Assembly: GCF_900102195.1 (NCBI RefSeq)
Contig: NZ_FNBE01000006.1
Span: 62,001-126,000 of the forward strand
Direction: 5' to 3'
Length of the DNA stretch: 64,000 nucleotides
From: Pseudonocardia oroxyli
GTDB taxonomy: Bacteria; Actinomycetota; Actinomycetes; Mycobacteriales; Pseudonocardiaceae
Within the stretch, counting starts at the first letter, position 1; the number at the start of each line of letters is the position of its first letter. The position numbers and the translations under genes were made by a program. Of the stretch, positions 29,807 to 38,934 are shown in pieces. The notes below the pieces were generated by a model that saw only the letters and a list, made by a program, of their open reading frames with translations, did no database searches and was not told where the DNA came from.

Positions 29807-30558
29807 CGCTCGCCCAGGAAGAAGTCCAGGTAACGCTGGTCGGCGTGGTCGAGGCCGAGCAGGACGAGGAAGTCCGCGCAGTCGAAGTCCGGGTCGTGGG
29901 CGGGCTCGCCGCACACCCACGCGCCGAGCCGCAGGTAGCCGCGCAGCAGCGGCGGCAGCGCCGTGGTCCGGTGCGGGGTGGCGCCGGTCCACGGGCGGTG
30001 CGGGGTGACCCGGTACTCCTCGGGGGCGAGGTGCGCGGCGACCACCTTCTCCCGGACCCCGGCCGCCAGCATCCCGCCGTCCGCGAGCGGGACGGAGGCG
30101 CAGCCGACGAGCCAGCGGTTGCCGGTCAGCAGCATGTAGCGGGCGATCCCAGCCCACACGAGCCCGACGACCGCGCCCGCCCGGTGTCCGGGGGCCACAC
30201 AGGACCGCCCGGTCTCGACCAGCGAGGAGCGGATCGGGTCGAGCGCGGAGAGGTCGAACTCGCCGTCGGAGTACAGCGAGCCCGCCGCGGCGGCGCGCTG
30301 CGGCGGCAGCATCCGGTAGGTGCCGACGACCTCGCCGGTCGCGTCCTCGCGCACGACGAGGTGGTCGCAGAACGCGTCGAACCGGTCGACGTCGTGGCCC
30401 GGGGTCGGCGTGTGCAGCGTGGCCCCCAGCTCGTCGGCGAAGACCCGGTGGCGCAGCCGCTGGGCGGCCGCGACGTCGTCGGAGTCGGTGGTCAGCAGCA
30501 GCGAGTAGCGCGTCGCCGCGGCCTCGGGCGTCGTGACGAGCACCTGGGAAGTGGACAC
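29803..30558 (-). CDS. GNAT/hemolysin-type N-acyltransferase (OlsB-like, Rv3027c-like)
   Basis: 251-residue protein of the ornithine-acyltransferase/GNAT family (acyl-homoserine-lactone-synthase-like fold). Typical: [49 protein letters not shown] and a C-terminal [20 protein letters not shown] with DFLVLL. It may acylate an amino acid to make a lyso-aminolipid, the second chain then added by the coupled PlsC-type enzyme (as OlsB-OlsA do for ornithine lipid). That pathway assignment is inferred. GTG 30558 (VSTSQVLVT) start. Confidence 0.83.
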   Translation of the reverse strand: MSTSQVLVTTPEAAATRYSLLLTTDSDDVAAAQRLRHRVFADELGATLHTPTPGHDVDRFDAFCDHLVVREDATGEVVGTYRMLPPQRAAAAGSLYSDGEFDLSALDPIRSSLVETGRSCVAPGHRAGAVVGLVWAGIARYMLLTGNRWLVGCASVPLADGGMLAAGVREKVVAAHLAPEEYRVTPHRPWTGATPHRTTALPPLLRGYLRLGAWVCGEPAHDPDFDCADFLVLLGLDHADQRYLDFFLGER

Positions 30559-30631
30559 GGGTGCTTGGTATCGAGCGGGGCCGAACGGACCAGTGACCGG
30601 ACGCGTCCCGGGCGTGAAACCCACGTGAACG

Positions 30632-30664
30632 CGAACGACCCCGGCCGCGGGCCGGGGTCGTTCG
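30632..30664. terminator. Terminator after etfBA
   Basis: Perfect 15-bp stem (cgaacgaccccggcc, 30632-30646, and complement 30650-30664) with a gcg loop, 34 bp beyond the etfA stop. No U-run, as is common in high-GC actinobacteria. Confidence 0.85.
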
Positions 30665-30698
30665 GGAGCTCAGGGGCCGCTCAGGCGGCTCGGGCTGC

Positions 30699-31646
30699 TC
30701 AGCCCTTGCGCTTGGCGACTTCCTCCTGCAGCTGGGGGGCGACCTTGAACAGGTCGCCCACCACGCCGAAGTCGGCGATCTCGAAGATCGGCGCCTCGGG
30801 GTCCTTGTTGACCGCGATGATCGTCTTCGAGGTCTGCATGCCCGCGCGGTGCTGGATCGCACCGGAGATGCCCAGGGCGATGTACAGCTGCGGGGACACC
30901 GTCTTGCCGGTCTGCCCCACCTGGAACTGGTGCGGGTAGAAGCCGGAGTCCACCGCGGCACGCGAGGCACCCACGGCCGCACCGAGGGAGTCCGCCAGGC
31001 CCTCGACCACGGAGAACTGCTCCGCCGACCCGACACCACGCCCACCGGACACGATCACCGAGGCCTCGGTCAGCTCCGGGCGGTCACCACCGGTGACCGG
31101 CTCGCGCGACTGCACCTGCGCCGACCGACCCGCACCCGAAGGCACCTCGACGGTCTCCTCCACGGCGGCGCCCTCGGCGTTCTCCACCTCGACCGAACCC
31201 GGCCGCAGCGTGATCACCGGGTGCGCGGTGTTCCACTTGGCCTCGGCGACGAACGCGCCGCCGAACACCGAGTGGGTCGCCGACTCCGCACCCACGGCCA
31301 CCACGTCGCCCAGCAGCGCCGAGTCGGTCTTGACCGCCAGCCGGCCCGCGATCTCCTTGCCGTCGGCGGAGACGCCGATCAGCACCGCCGCCGGGTCCTT
31401 CGACCCCACCAGCGCGGCCAGCACCTCGACCTGCGGGGTCAGGAAGTCCGCCGAGTCGGTCTCGGCGACGTAGACCTTCGCCGCGCCGTAGGCCTTGAGG
31501 CCCTCGGACAGCTTGCCCGCGGTGCCCGCGGGGCCCACCACGACCGCCGACGGCTCACCCAGCGCGCGGGCGGCGGTCAGCAGCTCGAACGTGCTCTTCT
31601 TGATCTCCCCGTCGAGATGGTCGACGAGGACCAGGACCTCAGCCAT
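30699..31646 (-). CDS. etfA: Electron transfer flavoprotein alpha subunit
   Basis: 315-residue FAD-binding subunit; takes electrons from acyl-CoA dehydrogenases with EtfB and passes them to the quinone pool. [18 protein letters not shown] start, FAD region [20 protein letters not shown], then [17 protein letters not shown] and [19 protein letters not shown]. Shine-Dalgarno aggagaag before ATG 31646. 28 bp downstream of etfB in one operon (Rv3028c-Rv3029c order). Confidence 0.97.
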   Translation of the reverse strand: MAEVLVLVDHLDGEIKKSTFELLTAARALGEPSAVVVGPAGTAGKLSEGLKAYGAAKVYVAETDSADFLTPQVEVLAALVGSKDPAAVLIGVSADGKEIAGRLAVKTDSALLGDVVAVGAESATHSVFGGAFVAEAKWNTAHPVITLRPGSVEVENAEGAAVEETVEVPSGAGRSAQVQSREPVTGGDRPELTEASVIVSGGRGVGSAEQFSVVEGLADSLGAAVGASRAAVDSGFYPHQFQVGQTGKTVSPQLYIALGISGAIQHRAGMQTSKTIIAVNKDPEAPIFEIADFGVVGDLFKVAPQLQEEVAKRKG

Positions 31647-31674
31647 GATCTTCTCCTGCTTCTCTTCGGGGGAC

Positions 31675-32460
31675 TCAGATGAGCTTCTGGCCGACCAGGA
31701 ACGCGGCGATCTTGCTGCCGCCGTCGCCCTCGTCCTCGACCTTCTCGCCACCGGACTTCGGGGGCTTCGGGTTCGACTCCGTGACCGTGGACCAGGCCGC
31801 GCTCAGGCCGACGTCCGACGGCTCGATCCCGGCGTCCGCCAGGGTCAGCGTGGTGACCGGCTTCTTCTTCGCCGCCATGATCCCCTTGAACGACGGGTAA
31901 CGCGGCTCGTTGATCTTCTCGTTCACCGACACCACCGCGGGCAGCTCGGCGGTCAGCACGGTCACGCCGTCGTCCGTCTCGCGGCGCACGGTGACCGTGC
32001 CCCCGTCCACGGTCAGCTCGCGCGCGTGGGTCAGCGACGGCAGCCCCAACAGCTCGGCGACCATGGCCGGGACCGCACCGGTGCGCCCGTCGGACGCCTC
32101 GTTGCCCGCCAGGACCAGGTCGGTGCCCTCCAGCGTGCCCAGCACCTTGACCAGCGCCTTCGCGGTGCCGATCGCGTCCGTGCCGTGGATCGCCTCGTCC
32201 GAGAGGTGCACGGCCTTGTCCGCACCCATCGACAGCGCCTTGCGGATCGCGTCCGTGGCCCGGTCCGGGCCCATCGCGACAACGGTCACCTCGGACCCGT
32301 CGTTCGCCTCCTTGAGCTGCAGCGCGGACTCCACGGCACGCTCGTCGATCTCGTCCAGCACCGCGTCCGTGGCATCCCGGTCCAGGGTGTGGTCGCCCGA
32401 GGACAGTTTCCGCTCGGAGTAGGTGTCCGGCACCTGCTTGACCAGCACGACGATGTTCAT
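31675..32460 (-). CDS. etfB: Electron transfer flavoprotein beta subunit
   Basis: 261-residue AMP-binding subunit. Signature: [58 protein letters not shown] and the beta-subunit motif [18 protein letters not shown] with [11 protein letters not shown]. First gene of the etfBA operon. Its promoter should be in the 314-bp gap up to the next rightward gene. Confidence 0.97.
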   Translation of the reverse strand: MNIVVLVKQVPDTYSERKLSSGDHTLDRDATDAVLDEIDERAVESALQLKEANDGSEVTVVAMGPDRATDAIRKALSMGADKAVHLSDEAIHGTDAIGTAKALVKVLGTLEGTDLVLAGNEASDGRTGAVPAMVAELLGLPSLTHARELTVDGGTVTVRRETDDGVTVLTAELPAVVSVNEKINEPRYPSFKGIMAAKKKPVTTLTLADAGIEPSDVGLSAAWSTVTESNPKPPKSGGEKVEDEGDGGSKIAAFLVGQKLI

Positions 32461-32774
32461 CGGACCTCTTCGACCTCCTGCCGGGGGCGCACCGCCTCGG
32501 CGATGCGCCGCCTGTGCTCCACGTTCGGCCCACGGCCTGCGAGAGCCCCGGTGGCGCGGGGTCGTCGGGGCCGTCCGTGGCCGTCTGACTCGATGCCCCG
32601 ATTCTTACTGTGCGGAATGCGAACAGCAAACGCACCTCGGGGTGAGCCTGCTCACCAGCCCCTCCACCAGCGATGATGACGCAGCGCGAGGTGTTCCACC
32701 CGGGAGCGCACACCGCGTGCGGGCCCGGCGCACTAGGGTCCGCGTGCGGCGACGGCGAGAGGGGTGCGGGCAGC
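32461..32774. other. Intergenic gap between etfB and a rightward operon
   Basis: 314 bp between divergent genes. No repeat-family palindrome, no strong inverted repeat and no convincing gene. An in-frame ATG at 32673 could lengthen the following small gene by 34 codons, but that extension (rich in Cys/Gly) does not look conserved. Promoters for both sides are presumably here; no clear hexamer pair was identified. Confidence 0.5.
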
Positions 32775-33086
32775 GTGCTGGTGACGGGCTACGACGACCG
32801 GACGGGCCAGGGCTACGTCGTGCGGACCGGCACCGACCTCGTCCACGACGGGGAGCCCGGCACGCGGGAGGTCACCCACGCGGGCGTCACCGTGCTGCTG
32901 ACCGACGGGCTCGCCCTGCTGCTCGACGACGCGCTCGCCCACCGCCCCGTGACCCGGCTCGGCTGGGCGGGCCCCGAGGTGCCGCTGACCCTGGACGACC
33001 ACACCCTGCTGGCCTGGCTGAACGAGGCCGTCGGCGGCGTCGTCACCGTGGCCGGGGACCCCGGGCCGGACCCGCGCACCGCATGA
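32775..33086 (+). CDS. Small protein of unknown function, first in methylated-glucan operon
   Basis: 103 residues, not recognised. Sequence such as VLVTGYDDRTGQGYVVRTG, VTVLLTDGLALLLDDAL and LTLDDHTLLAWLNEAVG suggests a small alpha/beta domain without signal peptide or membrane segment. The stop overlaps the ATG of the methyltransferase by 4 bp, which supports a real, co-translated gene. GTG 32775 is chosen because the upstream extension to ATG 32673 looks non-conserved; the start is uncertain. Confidence 0.6.
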   Translation: MLVTGYDDRTGQGYVVRTGTDLVHDGEPGTREVTHAGVTVLLTDGLALLLDDALAHRPVTRLGWAGPEVPLTLDDHTLLAWLNEAVGGVVTVAGDPGPDPRTA

Positions 33087-33823
33087 CGGACACACTCCCC
33101 CTGACGGGCGAGCGGACCGTCCCCGGCATCCCGGAGGAGAACTACTGGTTCCGCCGCCACGAGGCGGTCTACGCCGCGCTCGCGCCGCGGTACACCGGGC
33201 GGACGGTGCTCGAGGCCGGGTGCGGGGAGGGGTACGGGGCGGACCTGCTGACCGCCGCGGGCGCCACCGTGCTCGGCCTGGACTACGACGAGACGACCGC
33301 CGCGCACGTCGCGCGCCGCTACCCCCGCGTGGGGGTCGCCCGGGCGAACCTGGTCGCGCTGCCGGTGCGGACGGCGGGTGTGGACGCGGTGGTGTCCCTG
33401 CAGGTCGTCGAGCACCTCTGGGACCAGGAGGGTTTCCTGCGCGAGTGCCGCAGGGTGCTGCGCCCCGGCGGGGAGCTGGCCGTGTCCACCCCGAACCGGC
33501 TCACCTTCTCCCCCGGCCGCGACACCCCGCTCAACCCGTTCCACACCCGCGAGCTCGCCCCGACCGAGCTCGCGGAGCTGGTGCGCGACAGCGGGTTCAC
33601 CGACGTCGAGGTGCGGGGCCTGCACCACGGCCCCCAGCTGCGCGCCCTCGACGCCCGCCACGGCGGTTCCCTCGTGGACGCCCAGGTCGCGGTGGCGCTC
33701 GCCGGCGGCACCTGGCCCGCCGACCTGCGGGCGGACGTCGCGGCCGTCGGCACGGACGACTTCGCCCTCACCCCCAACGCGCTCGCCTCGAGCCTCGACC
33801 TGCTCGTCCTGGCCCGCGCATGA
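33083..33823 (+). CDS. SAM-dependent methyltransferase (Rv3030-like)
   Basis: Class I methyltransferase of 246 residues. SAM site VLEAGCGEGYGADLL (about 45-60), acidic loop LGLDYDETTAAHVA, motif SLQVVEHLWDQEGFLRE and LRPGGELAVSTPNRLTF. Its place directly before a GH57 branching enzyme and, further on, a GT4 glucosyltransferase matches Rv3030-Rv3032, the methylglucose-lipopolysaccharide genes of M. tuberculosis; it probably methylates the glucan (position unknown). 4-bp overlaps with both neighbours. Confidence 0.87.
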   Translation: MTDTLPLTGERTVPGIPEENYWFRRHEAVYAALAPRYTGRTVLEAGCGEGYGADLLTAAGATVLGLDYDETTAAHVARRYPRVGVARANLVALPVRTAGVDAVVSLQVVEHLWDQEGFLRECRRVLRPGGELAVSTPNRLTFSPGRDTPLNPFHTRELAPTELAELVRDSGFTDVEVRGLHHGPQLRALDARHGGSLVDAQVAVALAGGTWPADLRADVAAVGTDDFALTPNALASSLDLLVLARA

Positions 33824-35283
33824 GGGGCACGTTCTGCCTCGTCCTGCACAGCCACCTGCCCTGGGTCGCGCACCACGGCCGCTGGCCCGTCGGCGAGGAG
33901 TGGCTCTACCAGGCGTGGGCCCAGTCCTACCTGCCCCTGGCCGCGACGCTGCGGGAGCTGGCCGCGGAGGGCCGCGACGAGCTGCTCACCCTCGGCGTCA
34001 CCCCGGTCCTCGCCGACCAGCTGGACGACCCGCACTGCCTCTCCGGCGCGCACGCCTGGCTGGCCGGCTGGCGGCTGCGCGCCCAGGAGGCCGCGCCGCG
34101 GCTGCCGGACCTGGCGCGCGACGAGCACCGGCGGGCGACCATGGCGCTCGCCGAGTTCGAGACCCACTGGCGCCACGGCGCCTCCCCGGTCCTGCGCGCC
34201 CTGCCCGTCGAGCTGCTGGGCGGGCCGGCCACGCACGCCTTCGGCCCGCTGCTCGACCCCCGCGTGCGGCGGTTCGGGCTGGCCGTGGGGCTGGCCGACG
34301 CCCGGCTCCGCCGCGGCGCCCGCCCGGCCGGGATCTGGGCCCCCGAGTGCGGCTACCGACCCGGGATGGCGGGCGAGTACGCGGCCGCGGGCGTGACCCA
34401 CCTCCTGGTCGACGGCCCGGCCCTGCGCGGGGAGACGGCGTTCGCGCGGCCGGTCGAGGAGGCGGGCCACCCGGTCGGCCCCGTCGTCGTGGGCCGGGAC
34501 CTCGACGTCACCTACCGGGTCTGGTCACCCCGCAAGGGCTACCCCGGCCACCGCGACTACCGGGACTTCCACACCTACGACCACGACTCCGGGCTCAAGC
34601 CCGCCCGGGTCACCGGGGCGGACGTCCCGCCGCACGAGAAGGCGCCCTACGACCCCGACCGGGCCGCCGCCCGGGTCGCGCTCGACGCGGCGGACTTCGT
34701 GGCGCGCGTCGGGCAGCGGCTGGACGAGCTGCACGCACGCCACGGCCGCCCCGCGCTGAGCGTCGCCGCCTTCGACACCGAGCTGTTCGGGCACTGGTGG
34801 CACGAGGGCCCCGACTGGCTCGCCGCGGTGCTGCGGGCGCTGCCGGAGGCGGGCGTCCGGGTCACCACGCTGCGCGGCGCGCTCGCCGACCCCGACCTGG
34901 TGGGCGAGCCCGTGGCGCTGCCGGAGTCCTCGTGGGGGGCGGGCAAGGACTGGCACGTCTGGGAGGTCCCGGACCTCGTGGCGCTGCACGACGAGGTGCA
35001 GGAGCGCCTGCTCACCACCGTCGACAAGCGCCGCTCCCCCGTCCGCGACCCGCTGCTCGACGCGCTCGCCGCCCAGGCCCTCCTCGCGCTGTCCAGCGAC
35101 TGGGCGTTCATGGTCACCACGGGGTCCACCGTGGACTACGCGCGGCACCGGGCCCGGCTGCACGCCGACCGCGTCCGCACCCTCGCGGACCTGCTCGACG
35201 ACGACCGGCGCGGCGCGGCGGAGTCGCTCGTCGCGACGTGGGAGCAGGCCCCCTTCGGCCACCTCGACGCCCGCGGGCTCTGA
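33820..35283 (+). CDS. GH57 1,4-alpha-glucan branching enzyme (Rv3031-like)
   Basis: 487-residue retaining glycoside hydrolase family 57 enzyme that makes alpha-1,6 branches. N-terminal LVLHSHLPWVAHHG (conserved HxH), nucleophile Glu176 in IWAPECGYRPGM, general acid Asp319 in AAFDTELFGHWW, followed by WHVWEVPDLV and a helical C-terminal domain (LLALSSDWAFMVTTGST). Overlaps the methyltransferase by 4 bp, so one operon. Distinct from the GH13 GlgB at 58.5 kb, giving the cell two branching systems. Confidence 0.93.
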   Translation: MRGTFCLVLHSHLPWVAHHGRWPVGEEWLYQAWAQSYLPLAATLRELAAEGRDELLTLGVTPVLADQLDDPHCLSGAHAWLAGWRLRAQEAAPRLPDLARDEHRRATMALAEFETHWRHGASPVLRALPVELLGGPATHAFGPLLDPRVRRFGLAVGLADARLRRGARPAGIWAPECGYRPGMAGEYAAAGVTHLLVDGPALRGETAFARPVEEAGHPVGPVVVGRDLDVTYRVWSPRKGYPGHRDYRDFHTYDHDSGLKPARVTGADVPPHEKAPYDPDRAAARVALDAADFVARVGQRLDELHARHGRPALSVAAFDTELFGHWWHEGPDWLAAVLRALPEAGVRVTTLRGALADPDLVGEPVALPESSWGAGKDWHVWEVPDLVALHDEVQERLLTTVDKRRSPVRDPLLDALAAQALLALSSDWAFMVTTGSTVDYARHRARLHADRVRTLADLLDDDRRGAAESLVATWEQAPFGHLDARGL

Positions 35284-35287
35284 GGGC

Positions 35288-36064
35288 CTAGGAGGCGTCC
35301 GCGCGCACCTGCGGCTGCTCCGGGGGATCGACCGCCTCGTCTCGCAGCGACTCGAACCCGGGGTCCAGGTAGGTCGAGTACGAGGTGTCGAAGGTGTAGC
35401 CGCCCTGCTCGTAGCCGCCGGTCAGCCCCACGATCGCGCCGTCCGGACGCAGCCACGGCCCGCCGCTCGTCCCGTCCTCCAGCCCGGGAGCGGGCAGCTC
35501 CAGCTGGGTCGGCGAGTACTGCTCGGTGACGCCGGAGCGCACGGTGGGCGCGTCGTCCTCCATCGGGTACCCGACGGCGTCCACCGGGTCGCCCGCGCCG
35601 GGGTCGAAGGTCACCGGGAAGCCGCCGGTGACGTTCTGCACCGGGCCGTCGACGGTGAGGAACGCGACGTCGTAGTCCGGGTCGGCGTCCGCGATGAAGT
35701 GCGGGTCGACGGCCGCGCTGCGCACCGTCCACACCCCGTACGGTTCCTGCCCGTCGTGGTAGCCGGGGACGAAGGCCATCCCGGTCGCGGCGGGTGTCCC
35801 GTCCCCGGACGCGACGCAGTGCGCCGCCGTGAGCAGCAGGTCACCGGCGGGGCTGTCCACGACCGACGCGCTGCAGTAGTGGTCTCCGAGATCCTCGGCG
35901 GAGCCGTCGAAGAGGGCTCCGACGGCGGTCTGCGCGGTCGCGGTCGGACGCGGCTGGGGCAGCGGGGCCCCCGCCTCGGTGGCGGCGCACCCGGCCAGCA
36001 GGACCGCCAGCCCCACGGCGGCCGTCAGCCGCCGAGCCCCCCGCAGAGTCCCCCGCACAGCCAC
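35288..36064 (-). CDS. Secreted trypsin-like serine protease (lipoprotein)
   Basis: 258-residue exported protease. Signal ARRLTAAVGLAVLLAGC with lipobox LAGC, then a Pro/Thr linker. Triad: His in LLTAAHC, Asp in PDYDVAFLTVDG, Ser in GLEDGTSGGPWLR; HYCSASVV carries the usual cysteine paired with that of AAHC. Similar to the V8/glutamyl endopeptidase group. GTG 36064 is chosen to give a compact signal peptide; an earlier ATG at 36136 is possible. It lies on the opposite strand between the Rv3031- and Rv3032-like genes, so it interrupts the glucan cluster; no functional link is evident. Confidence 0.88.
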   Translation of the reverse strand: MAVRGTLRGARRLTAAVGLAVLLAGCAATEAGAPLPQPRPTATAQTAVGALFDGSAEDLGDHYCSASVVDSPAGDLLLTAAHCVASGDGTPAATGMAFVPGYHDGQEPYGVWTVRSAAVDPHFIADADPDYDVAFLTVDGPVQNVTGGFPVTFDPGAGDPVDAVGYPMEDDAPTVRSGVTEQYSPTQLELPAPGLEDGTSGGPWLRPDGAIVGLTGGYEQGGYTFDTSYSTYLDPGFESLRDEAVDPPEQPQVRADAS

Positions 36065-36160
36065 CCTCCGCCCGCGCCGAACGGCGATCCCGCACGATCG
36101 TCTCTCCGTGAAACGAGGGTACCGCCGAACGGTCACCCCGACTTTGCCAGGATGCCCCGG

Positions 36161-37456
36161 ATGCGCGTGCTGCTGGTCTCATGGGAGTACCCGCCCGTCG
36201 TGGTCGGCGGGCTGGGTCGGCACGTGCACGCGCTGGCCCGCGCGCTCGCGGCCGCCGGGCACGAGGTCGTCGTGCTCTGTCGGCAGCCGACCGGCTCCGA
36301 CGCGACCACCCACCCCACCGTCGACGAGACGGTCGACGGCGTGCGCGTCCTGCGCGCCGCGGAGGACCCGATCCACCTCGAGTTCGCCCGGGACCTCGTC
36401 GCCTGGACCCTCGCGATGGGCCACACCCTCGTCCGCACCGCGCTGACCCGACTCGGCGGCTGGCGCCCGGACGTCGTGCACGCCCACGACTGGCTCGTCG
36501 CGCACCCCGCGACCACCCTCGCGGACGTCCTCGGCGCGCCGCTGGTCGCCACGATCCACGCCACCGAGGCGGGCAGGCACTCCGGCTGGCTGCCCGGGCC
36601 GCTCAACCGGGCCGTCCACAGTGTCGAGTGGACGCTCGTGCACCGCGCGGACGCGGTGATCACCTGCTCGCGGGCGATGCGCGGCGAGGTCGCGCAGCTG
36701 TTCGACGCCGACCCGCCCGGGGGCGTGCACGTGGTGCACAACGGGATCGACACCCGCGGCTGGCGGGTCCGCCGGGACCGGGCCGCGGCCGCCCGGGCCC
36801 GGTACGCCCCCGGTGCCGGGCCGCTGCTCGCGTTCGTGGGGCGGCTGGAGTACGAGAAGGGCGTCCAGGACCTGCTGGCGGCGATGCCGCGGATCCGCCG
36901 CGCGCACCCGGGCACCCGGCTGCTGGTCGCGGGAACCGGGACGCAGCAGGGATTCCTCGCCGAGGAGGTGCGGCGGCTGCGGCTGCGGCGCGCCGTGACC
37001 TTCACCGGGCACCTCCCCGACCGCGACCTGTCCGCGCTGCTGGTCGCCGCGGACGCCGTCGTGCTGCCCAGCCGCTACGAGCCGTTCGGGATCGTCGCCC
37101 TCGAGGCCGCGGCGGCCGGGGCGACGCTCGTGGCCTCGTCCGCGGGCGGGCTCGGCGAGCTCGTGGTGGAGGGCGAGACCGGCTGGTCCTTCCCGCCCGG
37201 GGACGTCCCCGCCCTGGCCGCGGCCGTCGACCGCGCCCTGAGCGCCCCCGTGGCGTCGGCCGCGCACGCGAGACGGGCCCGCGCGCGCCTGCGCACCGAC
37301 TTCACCTGGGCCGGCATCGCGGCCGAGACGGCCCGGGTCTACGCGGCCGCGCCCCGCCGCGGTCCGGCCGACCTCCCCCGTCCCAAGATCGCCACCGGCG
37401 ACCTCCTCGCCGAGCTGAGCCTCAGGGCGATTCCGGGGGCGCCGGAATCGCCCTGA
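36161..37456 (+). CDS. GT4 alpha-1,4-glucosyltransferase (Rv3032-like)
   Basis: Glycosyltransferase family 4 enzyme, 431 residues, GT-B fold. N-terminal MRVLLVSWEYPPVVVGGLGR with the glycine-rich acceptor loop, VVHAHDWLVAHPA, HNGIDTRGW, then the donor-site FVGRLEYEKGVQDLLAAMP and EX7E motif PSRYEPFGIVALEAAAAG. In mycobacteria this enzyme elongates the alpha-1,4-glucan of methylglucose lipopolysaccharide. ATG 36161 is spaced 9 bp from agga; an ATG at 36152 (MPR) is an alternative. The last codons form one arm of a hairpin. Confidence 0.91.
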   Translation: MRVLLVSWEYPPVVVGGLGRHVHALARALAAAGHEVVVLCRQPTGSDATTHPTVDETVDGVRVLRAAEDPIHLEFARDLVAWTLAMGHTLVRTALTRLGGWRPDVVHAHDWLVAHPATTLADVLGAPLVATIHATEAGRHSGWLPGPLNRAVHSVEWTLVHRADAVITCSRAMRGEVAQLFDADPPGGVHVVHNGIDTRGWRVRRDRAAAARARYAPGAGPLLAFVGRLEYEKGVQDLLAAMPRIRRAHPGTRLLVAGTGTQQGFLAEEVRRLRLRRAVTFTGHLPDRDLSALLVAADAVVLPSRYEPFGIVALEAAAAGATLVASSAGGLGELVVEGETGWSFPPGDVPALAAAVDRALSAPVASAAHARRARARLRTDFTWAGIAAETARVYAAAPRRGPADLPRPKIATGDLLAELSLRAIPGAPESP

Positions 37457-37458
37457 GG
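37420..37458. terminator. Hairpin at GT4/acetyltransferase convergence
   Basis: Perfect 17-bp stem (cctcagggcgattccgg, 37420-37436, and complement 37442-37458) with loop gggcg. It sits in the last codons of the GT4 gene and ends 1 bp before the stop of the leftward gene. Likely a bidirectional terminator; no U-tract. Confidence 0.8.
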
Positions 37459-37459
37459 G

Positions 37460-38161
37460 TCATCTCGACAGGCGTTCCTGCACCGCGGCGTGCTGCTTGC
37501 GGGCCATGTCGGCGACCGCGGCGCGCTCGGCGGCGGCGGCCTCGTAGTCCGCCATGCGGTCCCGCACCACGCGGGCGGGCGCCCCGACGGCGATCGCGTG
37601 GTCCGGGACGTCCCCGCGGACCACGGCGTGGGCGCCGAGCACACAGCCGCGGCCGACCCGCGAGCCGCGCAGCACCGACACCTTCACCCCGACCCAGGTG
37701 TCCGGGCCGATCCGCACGGGCGCCTTCACGATCCCCTGGTCCTTGATCGGCAGGTGCACGTCCGCGGTGCGGTGGTCGAAGTCGGTGACATACACCCAGT
37801 CCGCGAGCAGCGTCGCCGCACCCACCTCGACGTCGAGATAGCAGTTCAGGGTGTTGTGCCTGCCCATGACGACCTTGTCCCCGATGCGCATCGAGCCCTC
37901 GTGGCAGCGCAGCGAGTTGCCGTCGCCGATGTGCACCCACCGGCCGATCTCGAGGCGTCCGTAGCCGGGGCGGGCCTCGATCTCGACGCCGCGCCCGAGG
38001 AACACCATGCCCTTGAGCACGACGTGCGGGTGGCGCAGCCGCAGCATCGCGAGCCGCCAGTACCGCAGCAGGTACCAGGGCGTCCACGCCCGGTGCCGGA
38101 TCACCCAGCGCAGCGAGTCCAGCGTGAGGAACCGGGCCTGCTCCGGGTCGCGGCGGGTCAT
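37460..38161 (-). CDS. Hexapeptide-repeat O-acetyltransferase (Rv3034c-like)
   Basis: Left-handed beta-helix acyltransferase of 233 residues. N-terminal helices (WYLLRYWRLAMLRL), then hexapeptide turns: VHIGDGNSLRCHEG, MRIGDKVVMGRHNTLN, APVRIGPDTWVGVKVSVLRG, SRVGRGCVLGAHAVVRGDVP. A C-terminal helical tail carries the acceptor-side region. Rv3034c in the mycobacterial methylglucose-lipopolysaccharide cluster has this fold and position and is thought to add short acyl groups to the glucan; that role is inferred here. ATG 38161; a palindrome (A3) starts 24 bp upstream. Confidence 0.88.
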   Translation of the reverse strand: MTRRDPEQARFLTLDSLRWVIRHRAWTPWYLLRYWRLAMLRLRHPHVVLKGMVFLGRGVEIEARPGYGRLEIGRWVHIGDGNSLRCHEGSMRIGDKVVMGRHNTLNCYLDVEVGAATLLADWVYVTDFDHRTADVHLPIKDQGIVKAPVRIGPDTWVGVKVSVLRGSRVGRGCVLGAHAVVRGDVPDHAIAVGAPARVVRDRMADYEAAAAERAAVADMARKQHAAVQERLSR

Positions 38162-38185
38162 CGGTCGACCGTAATCGCGCCACCC

Positions 38186-38227
38186 CGTGAGTGGCGATGG
38201 TCGCTATGGCGACCATCGCCACTCACG
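38186..38227. repeat. Palindrome, subfamily A copy 3 (perfect, divergent context)
   Basis: Perfect 19-bp arms with loop tatg. Unlike most copies it lies between divergent genes, 24 bp from the acetyltransferase start and 117 bp before the LuxR start, where a terminator would be unexpected. The rest of this 183-bp gap shows nothing clear. Confidence 0.95.
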
Positions 38228-38344
38228 GGGGAGGGTGGTCGCGGGCGGTGAGCGGGCGTAGGGCCGAAACGGTGATTCGCGGGCGGGCCACTCGCGGAGG
38301 CCACCGGGTCTGGGCATGATCCACTCTTCGGTGGGGGTGGACGT

Positions 38345-38926
38345 GTGGTCGTGATCGTCGTCGGGGAGGGGGACCTCCCCGAGCTGCCCCCGGACCTGGC
38401 GCCCGCGCGGGCCACCGCGCCCGCCGAGGCCGTGTCGACCGCGCGGACCGGGCCCGCGGACGTCGTGGTCGTGGACCTCGACGCCGGGGTGGCGGCGACC
38501 GTCGCCGTCGGGGCCCTGGCCGCGGAGCTGCCGCAGGTGCCCGTCGTGGCCGTGGCGTCCGATGCGGACCAGGTGCTCGACGTCGTGCGGGCCGGCGCGA
38601 CCGGTTTCGTCCTGCGGACCGATCCCGCCCTCCCGCGGATCGTGCGCACCGCGGCGGCGGGGGGCACGGCGTTCGGCGACGGGCTCGCCGCCCTCGTGCT
38701 CGACGCCGCCGCCCACACCCCCGCGGGCCCCGTCCCGCACCTGACGGGGCGGGAGTCGGAGGTGCTGCGTCTCGTCGTCGAGGGCCTCACGGCCCGCCAG
38801 ATCGCGACCCGGCTCGTGCTCTCGCCGCGCACGGTGGAGAACCACGTCCAACGGGTGCTGCGGAAGGTCGACGTCCCCGGCCGCGCGGCCCTGGTCCGGT
38901 ACGCGATCGAGAACGGGCTGGCCTAG
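38345..38926 (+). CDS. LuxR-type regulator with degenerate receiver
   Basis: 193-residue DNA-binding protein. The C-terminal LuxR/NarL HTH is intact (LTGRESEVLRLVVEGLTARQ, RTVENHVQRVLRKVDVPG). The N-terminal part has receiver-like strands (ADVVVVDLDAGVAATVAVGA, VPVVAVASDA) but VVIVVGEGDLPELP lacks the acidic pair at the first strand, so phosphorylation is doubtful. Its HTH is close to that of the neighbouring response regulator, and the two genes converge with 8 bp between stops. GTG 38345; no good ribosome site is seen. Confidence 0.82.
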   Translation: MVVIVVGEGDLPELPPDLAPARATAPAEAVSTARTGPADVVVVDLDAGVAATVAVGALAAELPQVPVVAVASDADQVLDVVRAGATGFVLRTDPALPRIVRTAAAGGTAFGDGLAALVLDAAAHTPAGPVPHLTGRESEVLRLVVEGLTARQIATRLVLSPRTVENHVQRVLRKVDVPGRAALVRYAIENGLA

Positions 38927-38934
38927 CGCCGTCG

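Noticed and set aside
38280..38345. Remnant of a histidine-kinase C-terminus (EEWIMPRPGG-like, minus strand)
   Set aside because: Similarity to the real kinase end (TEWIIRVPGG) covers about ten residues only and may be chance.
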